Counted from the stretch's first letter, positions 24,004 through 38,700 are shown. The stretch: 64,000 bases of DNA from Vicia villosa (GCF_029867415.1 NW_026705001.1:1456501-1520500); one strand, 5' to 3'. The notes: generated by a model from the sequence alone, not told the origin. Numbers and translations: made by a program.

Positions 24004-27000
24004 TGTAATACGGTGAACTGACTTTATTTGAAATGTGCGGATAGCAAGAGTCGCCACCGACTTTTATTTTATCCAAATTAATGAAAGGCTAAAAGAACAA
24101 AAAAAAACCTTTTAAAAGAAATTTTGAGTTCGGGGGGTAATTTATGCAAAGGGAAGGTGTAATGCACCCTTTGCATCCATGGTTTTCCATGGGCTCTTAA
24201 TTGCTTTGCTCTTTAATTTTGGAACCAAAAGTTTAGAAATGTAGATGAAAAAGATAAGGACTTTAGAAATGTAGATGAAAAAGATAAGGACTTTAGCTCA
24301 TAAATGAGCGTAGCCTTTTTGAAGTTTTTAACAAGAAGTGTAATAAAAATATTTTTAAACCAGAGCATGCAATTAAGGGCAAATTACCTGGTTAGATGAA
24401 AAATGTTCTTTTAGCCTTTCAGGGCTATCCATATCATAGGAAGGTAGGGAAGTCCTTTTATTTGGAGGTTGAAGGGTCATCGAAATATCGTTCTCCATAA
24501 GACTGTCCCTGCCATGGGAGGGCAGGTAGTCTAAGGGAAGGATTAGAATAGCCAATTACGTTTAGGCAACCGGAGGATACCTCAGCACTTCGTAGGCAAC
24601 TTCGAGGGACGAGATCATATTAGCGAATCGATGGCAGCATCATTGGGACCTATGATCTTAAGAACGAACCGAGGGCAACATTGCTGAGGTATCCTCGTAT
24701 CCGAGGGACTTGGCTATTCTGCACTGAAAAACACAAGGCAACAAGGCAACAGGCAACAAGAGGGGTTACCATAAAATGTGCGTGGGTGCAACAATCACGT
24801 GATCGGATTCAGTTATATTATCTTGTAATTAGGTGATTCTAGGTTCAATTCGAGGTTATCACTCCCTAGAATTACTAACCATGCAATTAATATAAACAGT
24901 GTTAAGTACCTTCAAGTCCAAGCAATACAACCCAGAAGCAATTACATGATAAATCATGGGGAAGGGGAAAAAGCAATGATAAAACCCCAATAAAGCAATA
25001 AGGTTCGACATAAGTAATAATAATAAAGAAATTAAAAGATGAGTTTCTAGGGTTACCGAACATTTGAGCTTTGACCGGTTGGTTAACCCTGAAAATTGGA
25101 AAAAGAAAAATAAACAACAAAGGGTGAGTGTAGGCGGAGTTCATTGGCATTTAATGATAAACCCTAATTTTAATAAAAAAAAGCAAAAACTAAATGAATA
25201 ACTAAATAATAAATAAAATTAGGGACTTAGCTTTTGATCTGATATGGCGTGTAGTCGGACGAACCCTGATGGTAATCCTGAAAAATACACGAAGAAAAAA
25301 TGCAAAAATTTAGTGTAGGAATGATCCTCGTAAACCCTGATTAGGGCACAAGTTAACCTGGTTAATAGAATAAGTAAAATCAGATTAATTAATTATTGGT
25401 TTTTTTAAACCTAATTAACTAAATCGGTGAAAACAAAGTTCCGATTAAATTTTATAACCCTAATATTTGTTTAATCAATTAATAGAATAATTATAATTAA
25501 TTAAGTAATTTAAATAATTTTAATCAAAATGATTAATAATAATTAAAATAAATATATTTTAATTTAATATTTTTGTAAAACAAGGGAAATTTAAAATGAT
25601 GATTTTGTTAAGAAAAATAATTAAAAGGATTTACAAAATCAAATATATAAACATATATATAACAAAAAATAAAAATAAAAACAGGTTGTATAATTAAAAA
25701 TAAAAAAAATTGGAAAAAACTTAGCGTTTTGATCCTGTGTGGCAGACTGGTGGAGATCCTTGGTGCACCTGCAGCCTCATGTGCGTTGGATCAGGAAGGA
25801 GTAAGATCTGAAGGCTGCGACACTGAATGAGCACCGTACGCGCGTGAGTGAGGAACACGGAATCAAAGGCCCAACCAAAAACAAAAGTGCGCGCTCCTCA
25901 TTCAAATGTGGCCAATCGTCTCTTGCCACAACTTCATTGTCCCCAACCGTCTGTCGTTTTAGCCCCTGGGTTTTAGCTACGAACATTCCTCCGTCGCCAT
26001 AGACCTGCAAAATAACGAACACGTTCAAACACAACAAAAAATGCTTCGCGACCACTCCATTGTGGTCGTCTAAGCCTCGTGAATCCATTGGTACCTGAAT
26101 TTAAGTTTGATTTCACCTAAACCAAAAAGCCCTAATGTAAAACCTAAAAATTCGTTCATCGTGAACCATAGCTATCGTGCCCAAAAATCAAATTAAAGCT
26201 CCAACAACGTTAATAGCATCATGACAAACATAAACATGCATTTAAATTTTGTTTAGAATGCATCAATGATTGAATTCGAGTCAAAGTTTAAACTAGCAAA
26301 TAGTGACTTACAGTGACGTGTTCTTGATGCTTTAGAGCCTGGGAATGATTGGGATAGCTTTAGAGAACCTTCAGGGACGTGTTTGGATCAATAAAGTTTC
26401 GTATAATGGTCTTCAACTTTGAATTCGATCTTTGAGTTTTCTTGTATTTTTTGGACTCGAATTTAGGGTTCTTGAGGCAGAGTTTTTCGTAACCTTGTGA
26501 TCTGGAAAGCTTCACTATATATATGGAATGGATTTAGGTCACCAAACTTGTAGAAAATCCAATTCAATCTTGCCTTTTGATGATGAAAAAATTGATTGAG
26601 AATTAGTTATGAAACTTTCTAATTTTAGTCTAATCTCAATCTTTTTCTCTCAATATTGCTTTGCACGAATTTGTATGGAAAATATGCTATTTATGAGATT
26701 GATATTGATTAGAAATCAAGGCTAATCAAATCTCCTTCTATTTTCCATCATTTATATGATTTAAATCATCTTTTAAATGAATAAAAATTCAAATAAAATC
26801 CAATATTCATTATAAATTCGTGGCTTTAAGATTTAATATCTTTGATGACTTGGGGAACAAGATTGGATCATAAAAGGTTGGGCCTCTTTGTAAGAAAATC
26901 CATTTTGAGGCCTTTTGCTTCACATTTTTCTTCTCAAATTTGTCCAACTTTTACAAGGCATATCTCCCTCAATTTTTAAGGTATGGAGGAGTTTTATGAC

Positions 27001-27719
27001 TTTTTAGAAACCTTGAAGAGTCCTCTAACCAATGCTTTTTGTCCCATGTCAAAATAAATTTCTATGCTCCTTGTGTGCTCTTTTGAAAAAGATGACTTTT
27101 GGTTGACTTTTGAAAAGGACCTATAATGTTTTGATCCATATCTCTCAAAAGAAGCATTTTTTGACTTGGCTTGTGAGAGGCAAAATAGTAGGGAATTCAA
27201 TTTCCTTCAAAATGAGCTTTGGATGGGAAATTTCTGATGTCCCGTGTAGGAGTTATGGCTGGTCAAAGTTTAGTTGACTTTCTCCTATGAAAACCCTAAT
27301 TTAGAAACTTTTGAATTTGTTGATTTCTGATCTTCCCTTGATGAAACATGATCAATCCTTGATAAAATGGTGAATAATACTTCAAAATAAGGTTGTTGAC
27401 AAAAAATCAGGAATTTTGACTGTACTTTGACCACAGTTGACTAGTCGACTGTTGACTAGTCGGCTGTTGACTTTCTGAGCAATTGAGTGATCAATCCTTT
27501 GAATTAGAGCTTGAAACTTGGCATGAGGATACATTGAATCATATGAGAGACCATGGAATCCACTTGAGGTGTCAGAAGTTCAAATTCCTTGACTAAATCA
27601 GAAACCCTAATTTTGGATCTTGTACTTAGGAGAAGAGTGAGCTTTGAGTAATTGGAGATTTTTTAGCATTTGAAAGTCAGGTGGAATGAAATATGATGGG
27701 CAAATTTTGGGGTATGACA
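24004..27719 (-). mobile_element. Ogre-like solo LTR (minus), 5-bp TSD GTTCC
   Basis: On the minus strand it starts TGTCATACCCCAAAATTTGC at 27719 and ends GTATTACA at 24004. GTTCC flanks it at 23999-24003 and 27720-27724. The 3' block with GAGTCGCCACCGAC (plus strand, near 24049) and the region at 26994-27200 align with the LTR at 10185-17710 in inverted orientation. No internal retrotransposon sequence adjoins it, so it is a second independent solo LTR. At 3,716 bp it is the uninterrupted length standard for the family in this window. No gene is seen inside. Confidence 0.85.
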
Positions 27720-27724
27720 GTTCC

Positions 27725-28920
27725 CTTAGTGTAAAGAAATTGTCAACTTGTTCTGCATTCAGTGTGTCACTACAACCATTAAGACTTTGTCTTCCAAGTC
27801 TTGCGGACGATCATGAGCAGTTTTTCCTAAGCCCTAATTTCTGCTTTGGAGATTGATGGTTCGTGACAGGTATCTTTACTTGACCACAAAATCTCTGGAC
27901 GTGGAAGTTATAATTGGTATCTTTTTATTCTTGGGAATAGGGGCATTAAATTCTTCCCTTTAAATACATAACGTAATGGTGGAAATGACTAACTCGTCTT
28001 ATTATGCTAGTTAGTAATGATGTCTCTCCTTATTTAGAGTATTTTATTGATTTTTGAACCTCTTTTGAGAAGATCTCAACTATTGGTGGTGCATAATGGG
28101 TCATACGGTCCTCAATGTTTTAATAGGGTACAAAAGGGTTTTTGAAGTATCGTGTTTACCCTTTTTGTTGCTAACGACCTACGAATAGAGTATTTTTCTT
28201 TGTTTACCATTCATTTTGGAATATTCTCTTATTTAGAGTTGGATCAAGTTCAAACGACTTTTCTCATTGCCACTTGTCTTTCATGTTTGATTGTTCCTTC
28301 CTCTGAGTCCTGAAATTTAACGGTCTTCTTTTTCTGTGGCTTACATCTTTTATAGGGCTTCGAAGATAGTGATGGTTCAAGACTCATTTCTTATTACATT
28401 GCACTTGAATTATATTTTTTCACTACATATTTTAATCATGGTGATGATGTACCTCAACCAAAAAGTTCAATTAGGATATTTCAGGTGACTGGGTGGATCC
28501 AGACATATTGGGGATTGTTTCCATATTTATTTGTGAAAACTTTCACAATTATTTTTCAGAGTTTAAAAATAATTTTAAAATGTTTTTAGAAATTAGAAAC
28601 GGAAAAGTAAATAAGTAAGAAATAAAGAGTTAATGGTAAAATAAGTGACACTGGTAGTTATTGAGGTTCAGTCGGAATAAAGTGACCTAATATTCTTTTT
28701 AAGATTTGATCTTGAGAGTATCCAACAATTCTTAAGAATTTTAAGTAGGTTGAACTTTCAAACCCCCTTATGCAAAGAAAAATGAAGTTTCAGGAGATCT
28801 TCGAATAAAACAACAAGCACCGAAGAGAAGTGGCTAGTCATCCTTCCAAACACCATATTAAAACGATAATTCTTCTTTCTAAACATCAACTAGAAGAATT
28901 TAGTCCCCAAGCTATACTGC
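27725..28920. other. AT-rich spacer, nothing recognised
   Basis: No long open frame, tRNA or element terminus is visible. It could be further decayed retrotransposon interior continuing from the pol remnant at 29500-29931, but I cannot align it to anything. Confidence 0.4.
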
Positions 28921-28922
28921 TA

Positions 28923-29162
28923 CTCCCGCTGTACCACAATGAGTGACCCATTTGGAATAAAATGGTGTCCTAAAATGAATGACTCATTTCAATTTCCAAT
29001 ACACTTTCTTCAATTATACCCTTTAATAAATAAAAATTTCATCATTTCCAATACACAATAAGGGTACTATAGTAAAAACCTTATTCTCTCTCTTACTTTT
29101 ATACACTTTTCTTAATATATGTGAAATGGTGGGCTGAGTCACTGATTATGGGACGGAGGGAG
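28923..29162. mobile_element. Stowaway-type MITE
   Basis: A 240-bp element flanked by TA (28921-28922 and 29163-29164). The right end reads GACGGAGGGAG, the complement of the Stowaway consensus CTCCCTCCGTC. The left end reads CTCCCGCTGTACC, a decayed version. Both ends continue with matching ATNAGTGACYCA sequence. It is non-coding and mobilised by mariner-type transposases. Confidence 0.85.
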
Positions 29163-29499
29163 TATTTTCTATAGGCTAATCTCGAACCATGATGATTTTT
29201 TTACCGAGATGAACTCACGAATCGAACCGAGGTTTTGACTAGGATGACCATAAACCACTACAATTGTAAGTCAAGCTTATCTCGAACCGAAGAAATATTT
29301 TGACAACCGAGGGACTTACCAAGATAACCCTGAACAAAGTTGAGATTTTGAGCCAGTTTGATCTCAAACAAAACAAAGTTTTTGACTAGGCTTAACTTCA
29401 GAACCAAAATAACAACTTATAATGTAAATCCCCGAACCAAATATATCAAATGGTTTAGCTTTGAACGCAAATAAATATTCCCTTATGGATAATTATTAA

Positions 29500-29931
29500 A
29501 CCTTTCATTCTTTCTTTGGGACTGGTACAATATTAGTGACATATTGCGGGTACTTTGCTACAGATTAGAATCCTACATAGACCTGCCTTTTGACTTCTTC
29601 TCGAATCTCGAGTGACATGTCTGACCTAGTTCTTCTCATATTTTAATTTACAGGAGGATATTTTGGTCGAAGTGGTAACTTGAGCTCAACTATGTCCATG
29701 TCTAAACCTGGCATATTTTGGTATGACCATGCAAACACGTCCACATATTCTTGCAAGAGTTTGACTAAACTTTCTCGTAAACTTCTTCCTCATATACTCT
29801 GATCTTAACTTTCTTTCTTTCGTGTTGTGTGCCCAAGTTTATTACTTCCATCGACTCTTGATGCGGCTAAATCTTTTTAGACTCACGCTCTAGCAGTCTT
29901 GTCAATTTGTTAGGAAGTTCATAATCTTCCT
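29500..29931 (-). pseudogene. decayed Ty3/gypsy (Ogre/Tat-like) pol remnant
   Basis: The minus strand encodes, in two frames with stops, the region just before and at the start of reverse transcriptase: EDYELPNKL, EVINLGTQ, LLQEYVDVFAWSYQNMPGLD and, after a frameshift, MRRTRSDMSLEIREEVKRQ and NIVPVPKK. This order is typical of Tat/Ogre-lineage Ty3/gypsy polyproteins. The catalytic RT core is not found below 29500. It is cut at 29931, where an LTR-like TGTAACACCC begins. It is probably a fragment of the same broad family as the two solo LTRs. Confidence 0.75.
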
Positions 29932-31770
29932 TGTAACACCCTTCTAAACCCCACAAATAGTGTACGAATACATTCATTAAAACAAGCCACACAAGGGTGT
30001 CAGGCTTCATAAAACAACACAATTATCTTGATTCGTAACACGGGTTACCATAGTGAATAGTTAAACTAGACATTTTATACCTAGGAGGCTACACGACATC
30101 CTATATGTTTGATTTTAACTTGGGATGTCACACGACATCCAACACATCTGATTTAGGTCAAGTACTATAAAAAACACCGCAGCAGATTCATCATAAAAAT
30201 TTAGTTAATACTTCCATGACTAAGGTTGAGTCTTAAACTCTAACATATATAGAATCAATAAAAGATAAGTGTCGTCAACACTCGATTTAATATCTTAGAT
30301 TATCACCATGAAATTAATAGCAAAAGAAATAAAAAAGACAAGCGTCAACCCCAACCAGTGTTACGTGAATCGGAGCAGAATCCCTACTTCTTAAAACGAT
30401 AAACTGAAACAAGCTCCAATAGCTAGCTTCCACTTAATTGTTTGGAGTCTACTCCTGATTATATGCACATTACCCGCATGGATGCAACATTCAATCAGAA
30501 GGAGTGAGTAATAATAACCAATAAAAAACAACATAAGAGAAAAGTAAACTTCAACAAATATAGTCTACAAATCAACAACATCAATACAACATATACTCAC
30601 ACCTTCATTCATCATAAATAGTTCATACATAATCACATAGTAATCACCATTAATCACCACATCATATATCATATATCCAACATATGCAATGTCACATAGA
30701 ATGTTAATGTAGCAACACTGACTCAAATGCATGTGGTACCAATAATGAACACCTGGTTCATTTCCCTCCATGATCCTGACCATTGGATCAAATCCCTTTG
30801 GAACCGGAGCACATCACAAATTGCTACCATCACCATAGTAACAATTCACTAAAATCCCCAAACAAGAAATTCTAGCTACTCGCACTCGATCTATCACCAT
30901 AGAAACGGGTTCACAACATAAACAGAACCGAAGTTTTCACATCATGGATGCATTAACTCTGATCATGCAACAACAACACACATAAGTCCAACCTCGGCTA
31001 GTCAAACGTGTCCTCAACATCATATTCATCAGTAACATAACATGTTTATATTTGGGCATGAAAAAATCACTAATATATCATCACAATATCATCATAGCAA
31101 CATCACTAACATCAACGCCCTAACAGGACCGATAAGCTTCATCATTATTAGAAGTCATCATAGCACAACATTATCACAACAGTACAACAACCCATTAGCA
31201 AAACATATAAAAAAATCAACTTAAATAAACATATTAGGCATATAAACAATACTCAAACAATTCACCTATCTATATCACGTTATATTTCAGTGCGTTAGCT
31301 TTCTAATGCTTCAAACGTCGCTCAAATTGGACTTACATGTCAAAAGTTGTGTTTGTGTTGCTCATTACATGTTCGCTATTAATCGCTACATTGAAATTTT
31401 GCTACTTCTCGCTACAGTGAAATCCTCCATAAGAAAAACAAGTACTTTCGCTACTAGTTTGCTTAGCAAACTCCTCAGGACAACAAACCAGAAAAATGCA
31501 TATTTCCTAGTTGGAGGCCTTCCGGAACTCTGAATTTAATTCCGTAAAAAGTCCCAGTTTCAGAATTCAAAATTCTACAATTATATAAAATTTATAATAT
31601 CTTAAAACACCTATTTATAGGTCCTAACATAATATATACATCATGCAATCATCAATTCATATATTCAACACATGATTCATGAACACACGATCCAACAATT
31701 AAGATACGGCAAAATTATTGTCATTACAACACCACACAACATCAATATCAATGGTTTTTCCTCAATTGCA
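29932..31770. other. possible LTR-type sequence; otherwise no gene
   Basis: A TGTAACACCC start at 29932 resembles the first bases of many legume Ty3/gypsy LTRs, and the phrase around 31290-31350 (GCTTTCTAATGCTTCAAACG) is also LTR-like. I could not find a matching end or target duplication. The stretch is rich in CATCA/ACAACA words and has no convincing ORF. Confidence 0.3.
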
Positions 31771-32277
31771 TAATCTACTTTTAATATAATAAAGTACAAT
31801 ACATATGAAATCCTTTCAATAACCCTCTAATCTTTCAATTTGAGGGTGATAATCGGGGACACAACGGTAATTGCATAAACCTTAATTAATTTAATTAGAA
31901 ATATGTATCCCATAATCATTGCATTACTTTTCAATTGTCCAATTCCTTTTCCATAATTAATATTTCTGTCATGCTTTCGTAGATAGTTGTGCATAGCTGC
32001 ATGGAATAGAGCAAAACCATTTGCACGCTTTTTCTCTTTGGTTGCTCAAGAAAATTTCACTTCTTCTATCATCCTTCTATATATATTATGGCTATTGATC
32101 TCAAGCCCCAAACCCTACATTTGGCTTATCTTCCTCTTCTGTTTCCGCCCATCAATATTAGGTTTTTCTTTTTCACGTATATTTTGCGATTCAGCTTCTT
32201 CCATGCCACAGTGTTAGTTGTTTTTCTAAACGACTATTGTTTTAATCTGTCTTTTTTTTCTTCCATTTCTGCAGAAT

Positions 32278-34668
32278 ATGAGTCGTAAATTTGACTGCAT
32301 AAAAGACATCAGCGACAAGAAGGAAACATGGAGATTGGCTGTTCGAATTATTGATATATGGAGCGTTGTTAACAGTAAGGGTGCTGAACATCTGGAGATG
32401 GTTATCATGGATGCTGCGGTATAAGTATTTCATTTTCGTTTAATGTTCCATTTTTCATTATTAGCAATGCAATGACTGCGATTAACCATATTTTACAATA
32501 CATATGTTGTTAGGGTGATCGAATTCAAGTTTTGATTCGGGCTGATCATACAGATAAGTGGAAACCAAGAATTCAAGAGAATATGACTTGCATAATCAAC
32601 AACGGGACTGTATTTGATAACGATTTTCAGTGGAAGCTGTGTGACCATTCAAAGAAATTCGTGTTCCTTGGTGGTACGACCATGAAACACATGGATGTAC
32701 AAAATATTCCTCCTCTGAAGTATTATTTCAAAGAGTTTTGCGATATCAATGCAGGCAAATGTCATCTTAACAGACTTGAAGGTAGAAAAAAACATTAAGC
32801 ACCCTTTTCTTCTTATAAGGATCCATTTACTTATAACATTTGCCATATTTGATCTCTTTTGCAGATATTATAGGCGTTGTACATGAGATAAACAATATGC
32901 AATCAAACACTCCAGGAAAAAAGACATTTGTGGCCCTCAGTCTCAAAGATTTGAGGTACATTTGTTACCCTTAATCCTCTTTCAGTATTTATTGTTCGAT
33001 TATTATGATTCAAAGTAGATTTTTCTTAACCCAATTTTTGGTTTAACATCTCAGCGGTGACATCATTAACTGCACCTTATGGGAGAGCTATGGTATTAAG
33101 TTTTTGGAATATTATAATGACCCAACTAACACGGGTGCTATTGTCATCATACTAACCCATGCAATGATCAAGGATTCTCAGGGTTTGCTTTTATTTTATT
33201 TTTTTCTGCTGTTGCCTTATCACATTTTTTCAACAATGTTGTAAACTTTTTTTTTTCTTCAATCAGTATCCAATGCATGGAGTGGTTCAAAGCTGCTAAT
33301 CAACGAAGACATCCAGGAGATTTCTGAGTTTTTGTCAAAGTATTAACATTAGGCAGTCTTTTATTTCAATTGGTTTTTTCATTTTGATTCCAAATTATAT
33401 CATGGATTTATTATAACATTCCCAGGTTGCCTGCAAATGAGCAATCCCAAAAGCCTTCGCAATCTGCCAAATCCATGTCTCTTTGGTCTGGTGGATCTCA
33501 GTTTACAACACTTGAAAAATTTGTTCATAAGGCAAAGTGCATTCCTTTGAGCCAATTCTGCAAAATCAAACAAGTATGAGTCATAAATTCGTAAATGGTT
33601 TTCAAGTTGTTAACAAGTATCTATATGTATTTGTAATGCTTTTATTTTTATTTTCAGGACATGTTATGTGTTACTGTTGGAACTACCACGAAATTTTATG
33701 TATCCAAGCATGGTTGGTTTTACTATGGATGCACAAAGTGCTCTGTGAAGGCTACTGATTTGAACAATCCATACCAGTGTGTGTGCGGCGAAAATGTTCA
33801 CAAACCCATACCAAGGTTGTTTGTTGTAAATATTTCTATTTATGACCTTTTAATCCTTTTTGTATAAGATCACTCAATTATACATGTATGTAATTATGTA
33901 ATAGGTACAAAGTTGATATATATGTTTATGACGGTGAATCAAAGTTCCGGTTTGTATTTTGGGATGCCGACTGTGAGCAGATTATAGGACAATCTGCTGA
34001 TAGCATGCATAAATCAATGTTAGAGGTATGTTAATAATTTAGTTTCTTTGTAAAATAGTATAATATATGGTTTCTAACATTCTTTTTCAACTTTAGAATG
34101 GTGAAGATGATCCCATGGTTTATCCTGACGAGCTTGACATGTTGTTGGAGAAGAAAATGGCTTTGAGAGCTAAAGTACAGCCAACCTTTGGGCAAGCATC
34201 TGTTTGGAAGTTTTCTTATGATGAAGAATTTGTCAGTCAAATTGAAAAGGATTATATTGCTGATGAGGTTTTTCAGTTTATAGTAATCCGCTTGAATATC
34301 TTAAATTAACTGAAATCCAACTATATTAATAATATCCTATTGTCTAATACAGGCTCATAGTCTTCCTCCCATTCAAAATGCTGTTGCTGATCATGTTGAT
34401 ACTTCCATGGTATGTTATTTGTTAATTGCAATGTTTTCATGCAAAACATGTATTTTCTTACATATTTTAATAAATCTGTTTACTACATTCGAAGGAGTCC
34501 TTATCTGCATTTGGAGAAAATGATCCTGACAAGAGTTTGGCCAATACCCCATCAAAGAGTGTTTCTCATGGTGTTAATGCTGAAGAATCGGATTGTCAGC
34601 TTTTAGGACTTACACAATATTCAGGAACCAAGCCACCCAAAAAAGTGAAGATTGAACCAAATGCTTGA
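32278..34668 (+). CDS. RPA70-like ssDNA-binding protein of the Helitron
   Basis: Eleven exons join with consistent GT-AG sites: 32278-32418, 32514-32781, 32865-32955, 33055-33182, 33267-33339, 33426-33573, 33658-33815, 33905-34025, 34097-34267, 34353-34409, 34495-34668. The product is 509 aa with no internal stop. It resembles plant RPA1 paralogues: an N-terminal OB-fold (from LAVRIIDIWSV), a second OB-fold (ALSLKDLSGDIINCTLW, about 150-170) and a DBD-C-like domain with a zinc ribbon (Cys308, Cys311, Cys324, Cys326). The tail ends KKVKIEPNA, a probable nuclear signal. Plant Helitrons are known to encode RPA-like proteins, thought to coat single strands during rolling-circle transfer. It lies upstream of RepHel on the same strand, with a TATA-like run near 32078-32090. 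Confidence 0.88.
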
Positions 34669-35724
34669 AGACTTCATCAACTTTTGTATTTTATGCATGC
34701 TATCACAAATCTGTTGGAACATATAATCCTATGGTTAATGTTTTTTGGTTGTTAAATTTATGGGATGTATTGTTTTATTTTCTTTGTGGTACTGCATTTT
34801 CTACCAACAAAGCTTTCGCTCTTGAACAACATGTAGTATTTGTATTCAACAGAATTTTATTTAATTTCAATTTGAGATTGCCATGGAATTATTTTGTTCA
34901 ATTTTAATCAATGTCTTATTCTGAATTTAGTGTTATGACATAATTGTGGGTTGTATTGATTCAAAATTATATCTTATTTTCTTTATCACTATTATACAAG
35001 ATAGATGTTAGATATTTTTACATTTATGCCCAATCCAATTCTACTTTTACTTAATCATATTAGTTTACATAATATGATTCTAATATATGCTGCAGGTGAG
35101 AATCTATATATTTTATTTACAAAATCATAATAACTAAATTTTACAAGTTTAATTTGAACCATGTTTTGATCTTGCATATTTAGGGTTCTTTTTAAATATT
35201 GTATGAATTACTAAATCATGATCCTATTAATATTTTCAAAAACAGCTGTGCACATCAACCAATATAACTTTTGCTATTCCATTATTTTTGAAACTGAACT
35301 TATAATAGTTTTTATTTATTCATGAAATATTTTCTAGAACTCCATTTTTTTACTCAAGCCACTTACTCACTCATTTCAGTTATGACATGCTTTGGAAACT
35401 ACACAATTTAAGTTTGTTTCACACATAAACAATTATCATTGCTTTTCTATCATGCCTTGGATGTTTAATGACACTTAACGTGTAATGCCAAGAATGATAA
35501 TCATTACAATTTCAAAACTAAATTGTGTATGAGAGAGATTAATTTATGACTATGCTAAGCGTGCAGATGAAAGTAAATGACCAAACAAAGTCATCATTAC
35601 TAATATCAACTCCTACTGTAATTATTACATATCCACATAACTTAAACATACATATATTATGGCCTTATGTTCCCACCGTATATTTGTCCGAAAATCTGTA
35701 TAATCAAACCAAAAAACCAGAAAT

Positions 35725-38700
35725 ATGGATGATCTGAATCAAAAGGCTCTTGAAGATAAATGGTTTAGCAGTGTGTTAAGCAAAAAAAGATCAGCAGAAG
35801 CAAGACTTCATCGTAAACGTCAACTTCAATCCAAGAGAGCAAAGAAATTGAATGGTCTGCAGAAGGAGAATGTAGGCAAGACTACCCCAATTAGTAGTCA
35901 TGATAATGCTCATGCAAGAATTCCATTTTCTACCATCTCTCAGAATATTCCAAGTTCCAGCAATTCGGTTATAACAAATTTGCAGAAAACTCATGCTTCC
36001 TCAGTGATCAGTAATCTTGCAAATTCGTTGAATAAAAAACGTCCAAGAGTTGTTACATGCAGAAACATCAATATGAGAGGGACGAATTTAAAGAATAGAT
36101 TTGATAACGTTGTTGGTGAATGTGGTTCTACATCTTCAAAAAACTCTCCATTACATACTACTGAAATCAATGAACTTTTTGAAGATGACAACGAAGAGGA
36201 TAATATGCATGATGATTCGTCAGAGAGTATGGTTTATTTATGGTAATGTACATTCTCAATTAATTTAAACACTTAACAAATTTCTAATTAATTTGCATGT
36301 ATCAATTTCCATAGGTTGGAGTTCAGATGACAGCATGGTTATGGACGAAGATGAAGAAGATATGGACAATCAAGCTGTAATGGTCAATGCACTACCATCA
36401 GGTTTTGTAACAATAATGTAATAATTGTCAGTAAATTTATATTGTTAAACATCCTCTCATCTGTTAACTTAGCTGTGCATTCATTTAGGAGATTTTTACG
36501 ACATAGGTGATCCAGTGTTTGAATGTCCAAAATGTGGTGCAAACATGTGGTATTTAGAAAGGAAGACCAAGTGTCGGCAAACATTAAGTCCTAAGTTCAC
36601 AATGTGTTGCGGTGATGGTAAAGTTCAAATTCCTTTATTGAGAGAACCTCCACCGGTGTTACAGAAACTGCTGTTTGACCAAACAAACCCTGAATCAAAA
36701 CTATTTCAACAACAAATACGTCTTTTCAACATGATGTTTGCATTTACGTCTCCGGGTGCTAAAATGGACAACCGTTTTAATAATGGTAGAGGTCCTCCGA
36801 ATTACCGAATTCAAGGACAATCATGTCATCGTATAGGTAGCATGTTACCATTGCCAGGACAAAATCCCCGATTTGCACAACTCTATATATATGATACTGA
36901 ACATGAAATACAACATAGAGTAAACGGATTCAAGTATGTTTATTTATTACTTCGTGTATAATAATATGCTCTTTTTTATGCGATATGGACCATATACCAT
37001 TTTTGAGTTTTCATTCTTTGCAGGACAAAAGACGGAATAGATCTTGACATAGTGAAAAAACTCTCTTCTATGTTATATCAACACAATGTTCATGCCCAGA
37101 GTTTTAAGATGGCAAGGGATATACTTTCCGAAGGCAATGTTTCTGACCTAAAGCTCCGTCTTATTTCCGAGCGACGCACCGATGGGAGAATTTATAATCA
37201 ACCAACTGTTTCTGAAGTTGCTGCTCTAATTGTTGGTGATGTTGACACTGCTGAGAAAAGGGACATAATAATGCACAAACAGAGTGGACAACTTCAAAGA
37301 ATAGATGAATATCATACATCATATTTGGGATTTCAATATCCATTGCTTTTCCCTTATGGCGAAGATGGTTACAGGCCGAACATTAGACACCGTAATCAAG
37401 ATTCCAACAATAGACGTAACTCAGAATCAATAACTGGAGTAGCCGACAATGAGGATGTTCCGTGGGAGCAAGCAACTAAAAGAAATAGGCTCACAATTAG
37501 AGAGTGGTTTGCATTTCGTATTCAAGCCAGAAAGAATGAGGCCCAAACAGTTATCAGATCAAGAAGGTTATTTCAACAGTTTTTGGTTGATGGTTATACA
37601 ATGATGGAATCTGAGAGACTTCGATGGTTAAGAAAAAATCAATCTAAACTTAGAGTTGGAAAGTATAACTATCTAGCAGATATCAGAACCAATGGACATA
37701 CCGATGGTGCAAACACAGGGAAAAGAGTTGTCCTTCCATCGTCCTATGTTGGTAGTCGCAGATACATGGATCAACTTTACTTTGATGGAATGGCAATATG
37801 TAGTTATGTTGGATTTCCCGATCTATTCATAACGTTTACGTGTAATCCAAACTGGCCGGAATTGAAACGTGTACTTGCTTCTAATAATTTGACACCAGCA
37901 GATCGGCCGGACCTCATAACGAGAATATTTAAGATGAAATTCGATGAGTTACTGTCAGATTTGACTAAAAAAAGTTGTATGGGGAAAGTTCTTGCGTGTA
38001 AGTATTGATTCATTTCAAAACTGATCATACATTAATTTGATTCTTAACCATCATTATTCATACTTTTTTTTTTCTGTTGTAGATATGTACACAATTGAGT
38101 TTCAGAAGAGAGGCCTTCCCCACGCTCATATTTTGATATTTCTACATCCATCCAGCAAATATCCAACACCTGCTGGTATTGACCGTATTATATCTGCCGA
38201 AATTCCGAACAAGGACACCGACGGAGACTTATATAATTTGGTAAAAAGTCACATGATACACGGACCTTGCGGAAACGCAAACCGGTCTTCGCAATGTATG
38301 AAGGATGGTAAATGTTCCAAATACTTTCCTAAAGACTTTCGGGCTGAGACAGTTGTCGATCAAGATGGTTATCCGGTTTACAGAAGAAGGGACAACGGTC
38401 ACACTGTCATTAGGAATGGTATAGAGGTTGACAATAGATTTGTTGTTCCTTACAATGCAAAATTGTTGTTGAAGTTCAGAACTCATATTAATATGGAATG
38501 GTGCAATCAAAGCACATCCATAAAATATTTGTTTAAATACATCAACAAAGGCTATGATCGAATAACAGCTGCAATTGTTATGAATGAAAATGGATGTCCT
38601 ATTGAGCGTCAAGATATTGATGAAATCAAGCAGTATATTGACTGTAGGTATGTTTCTCCAAGCGAAGCATCCTGGAGGATTTATGGTTTCCCCATTCATG

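Noticed and set aside
10185..27719. The two LTRs as ends of one full-length Ogre retrotransposon
   Set aside because: They are in opposite orientation, each has its own different 5-bp TSD, and the DNA between contains a host gene and LINEs rather than gag-pol.
32278..34668. RPA-like gene as an ordinary host RPA1 gene
   Set aside because: It lies within Helitron boundaries just upstream of RepHel, and RPA-like genes are a known Helitron component. Host origin by capture cannot be fully excluded.
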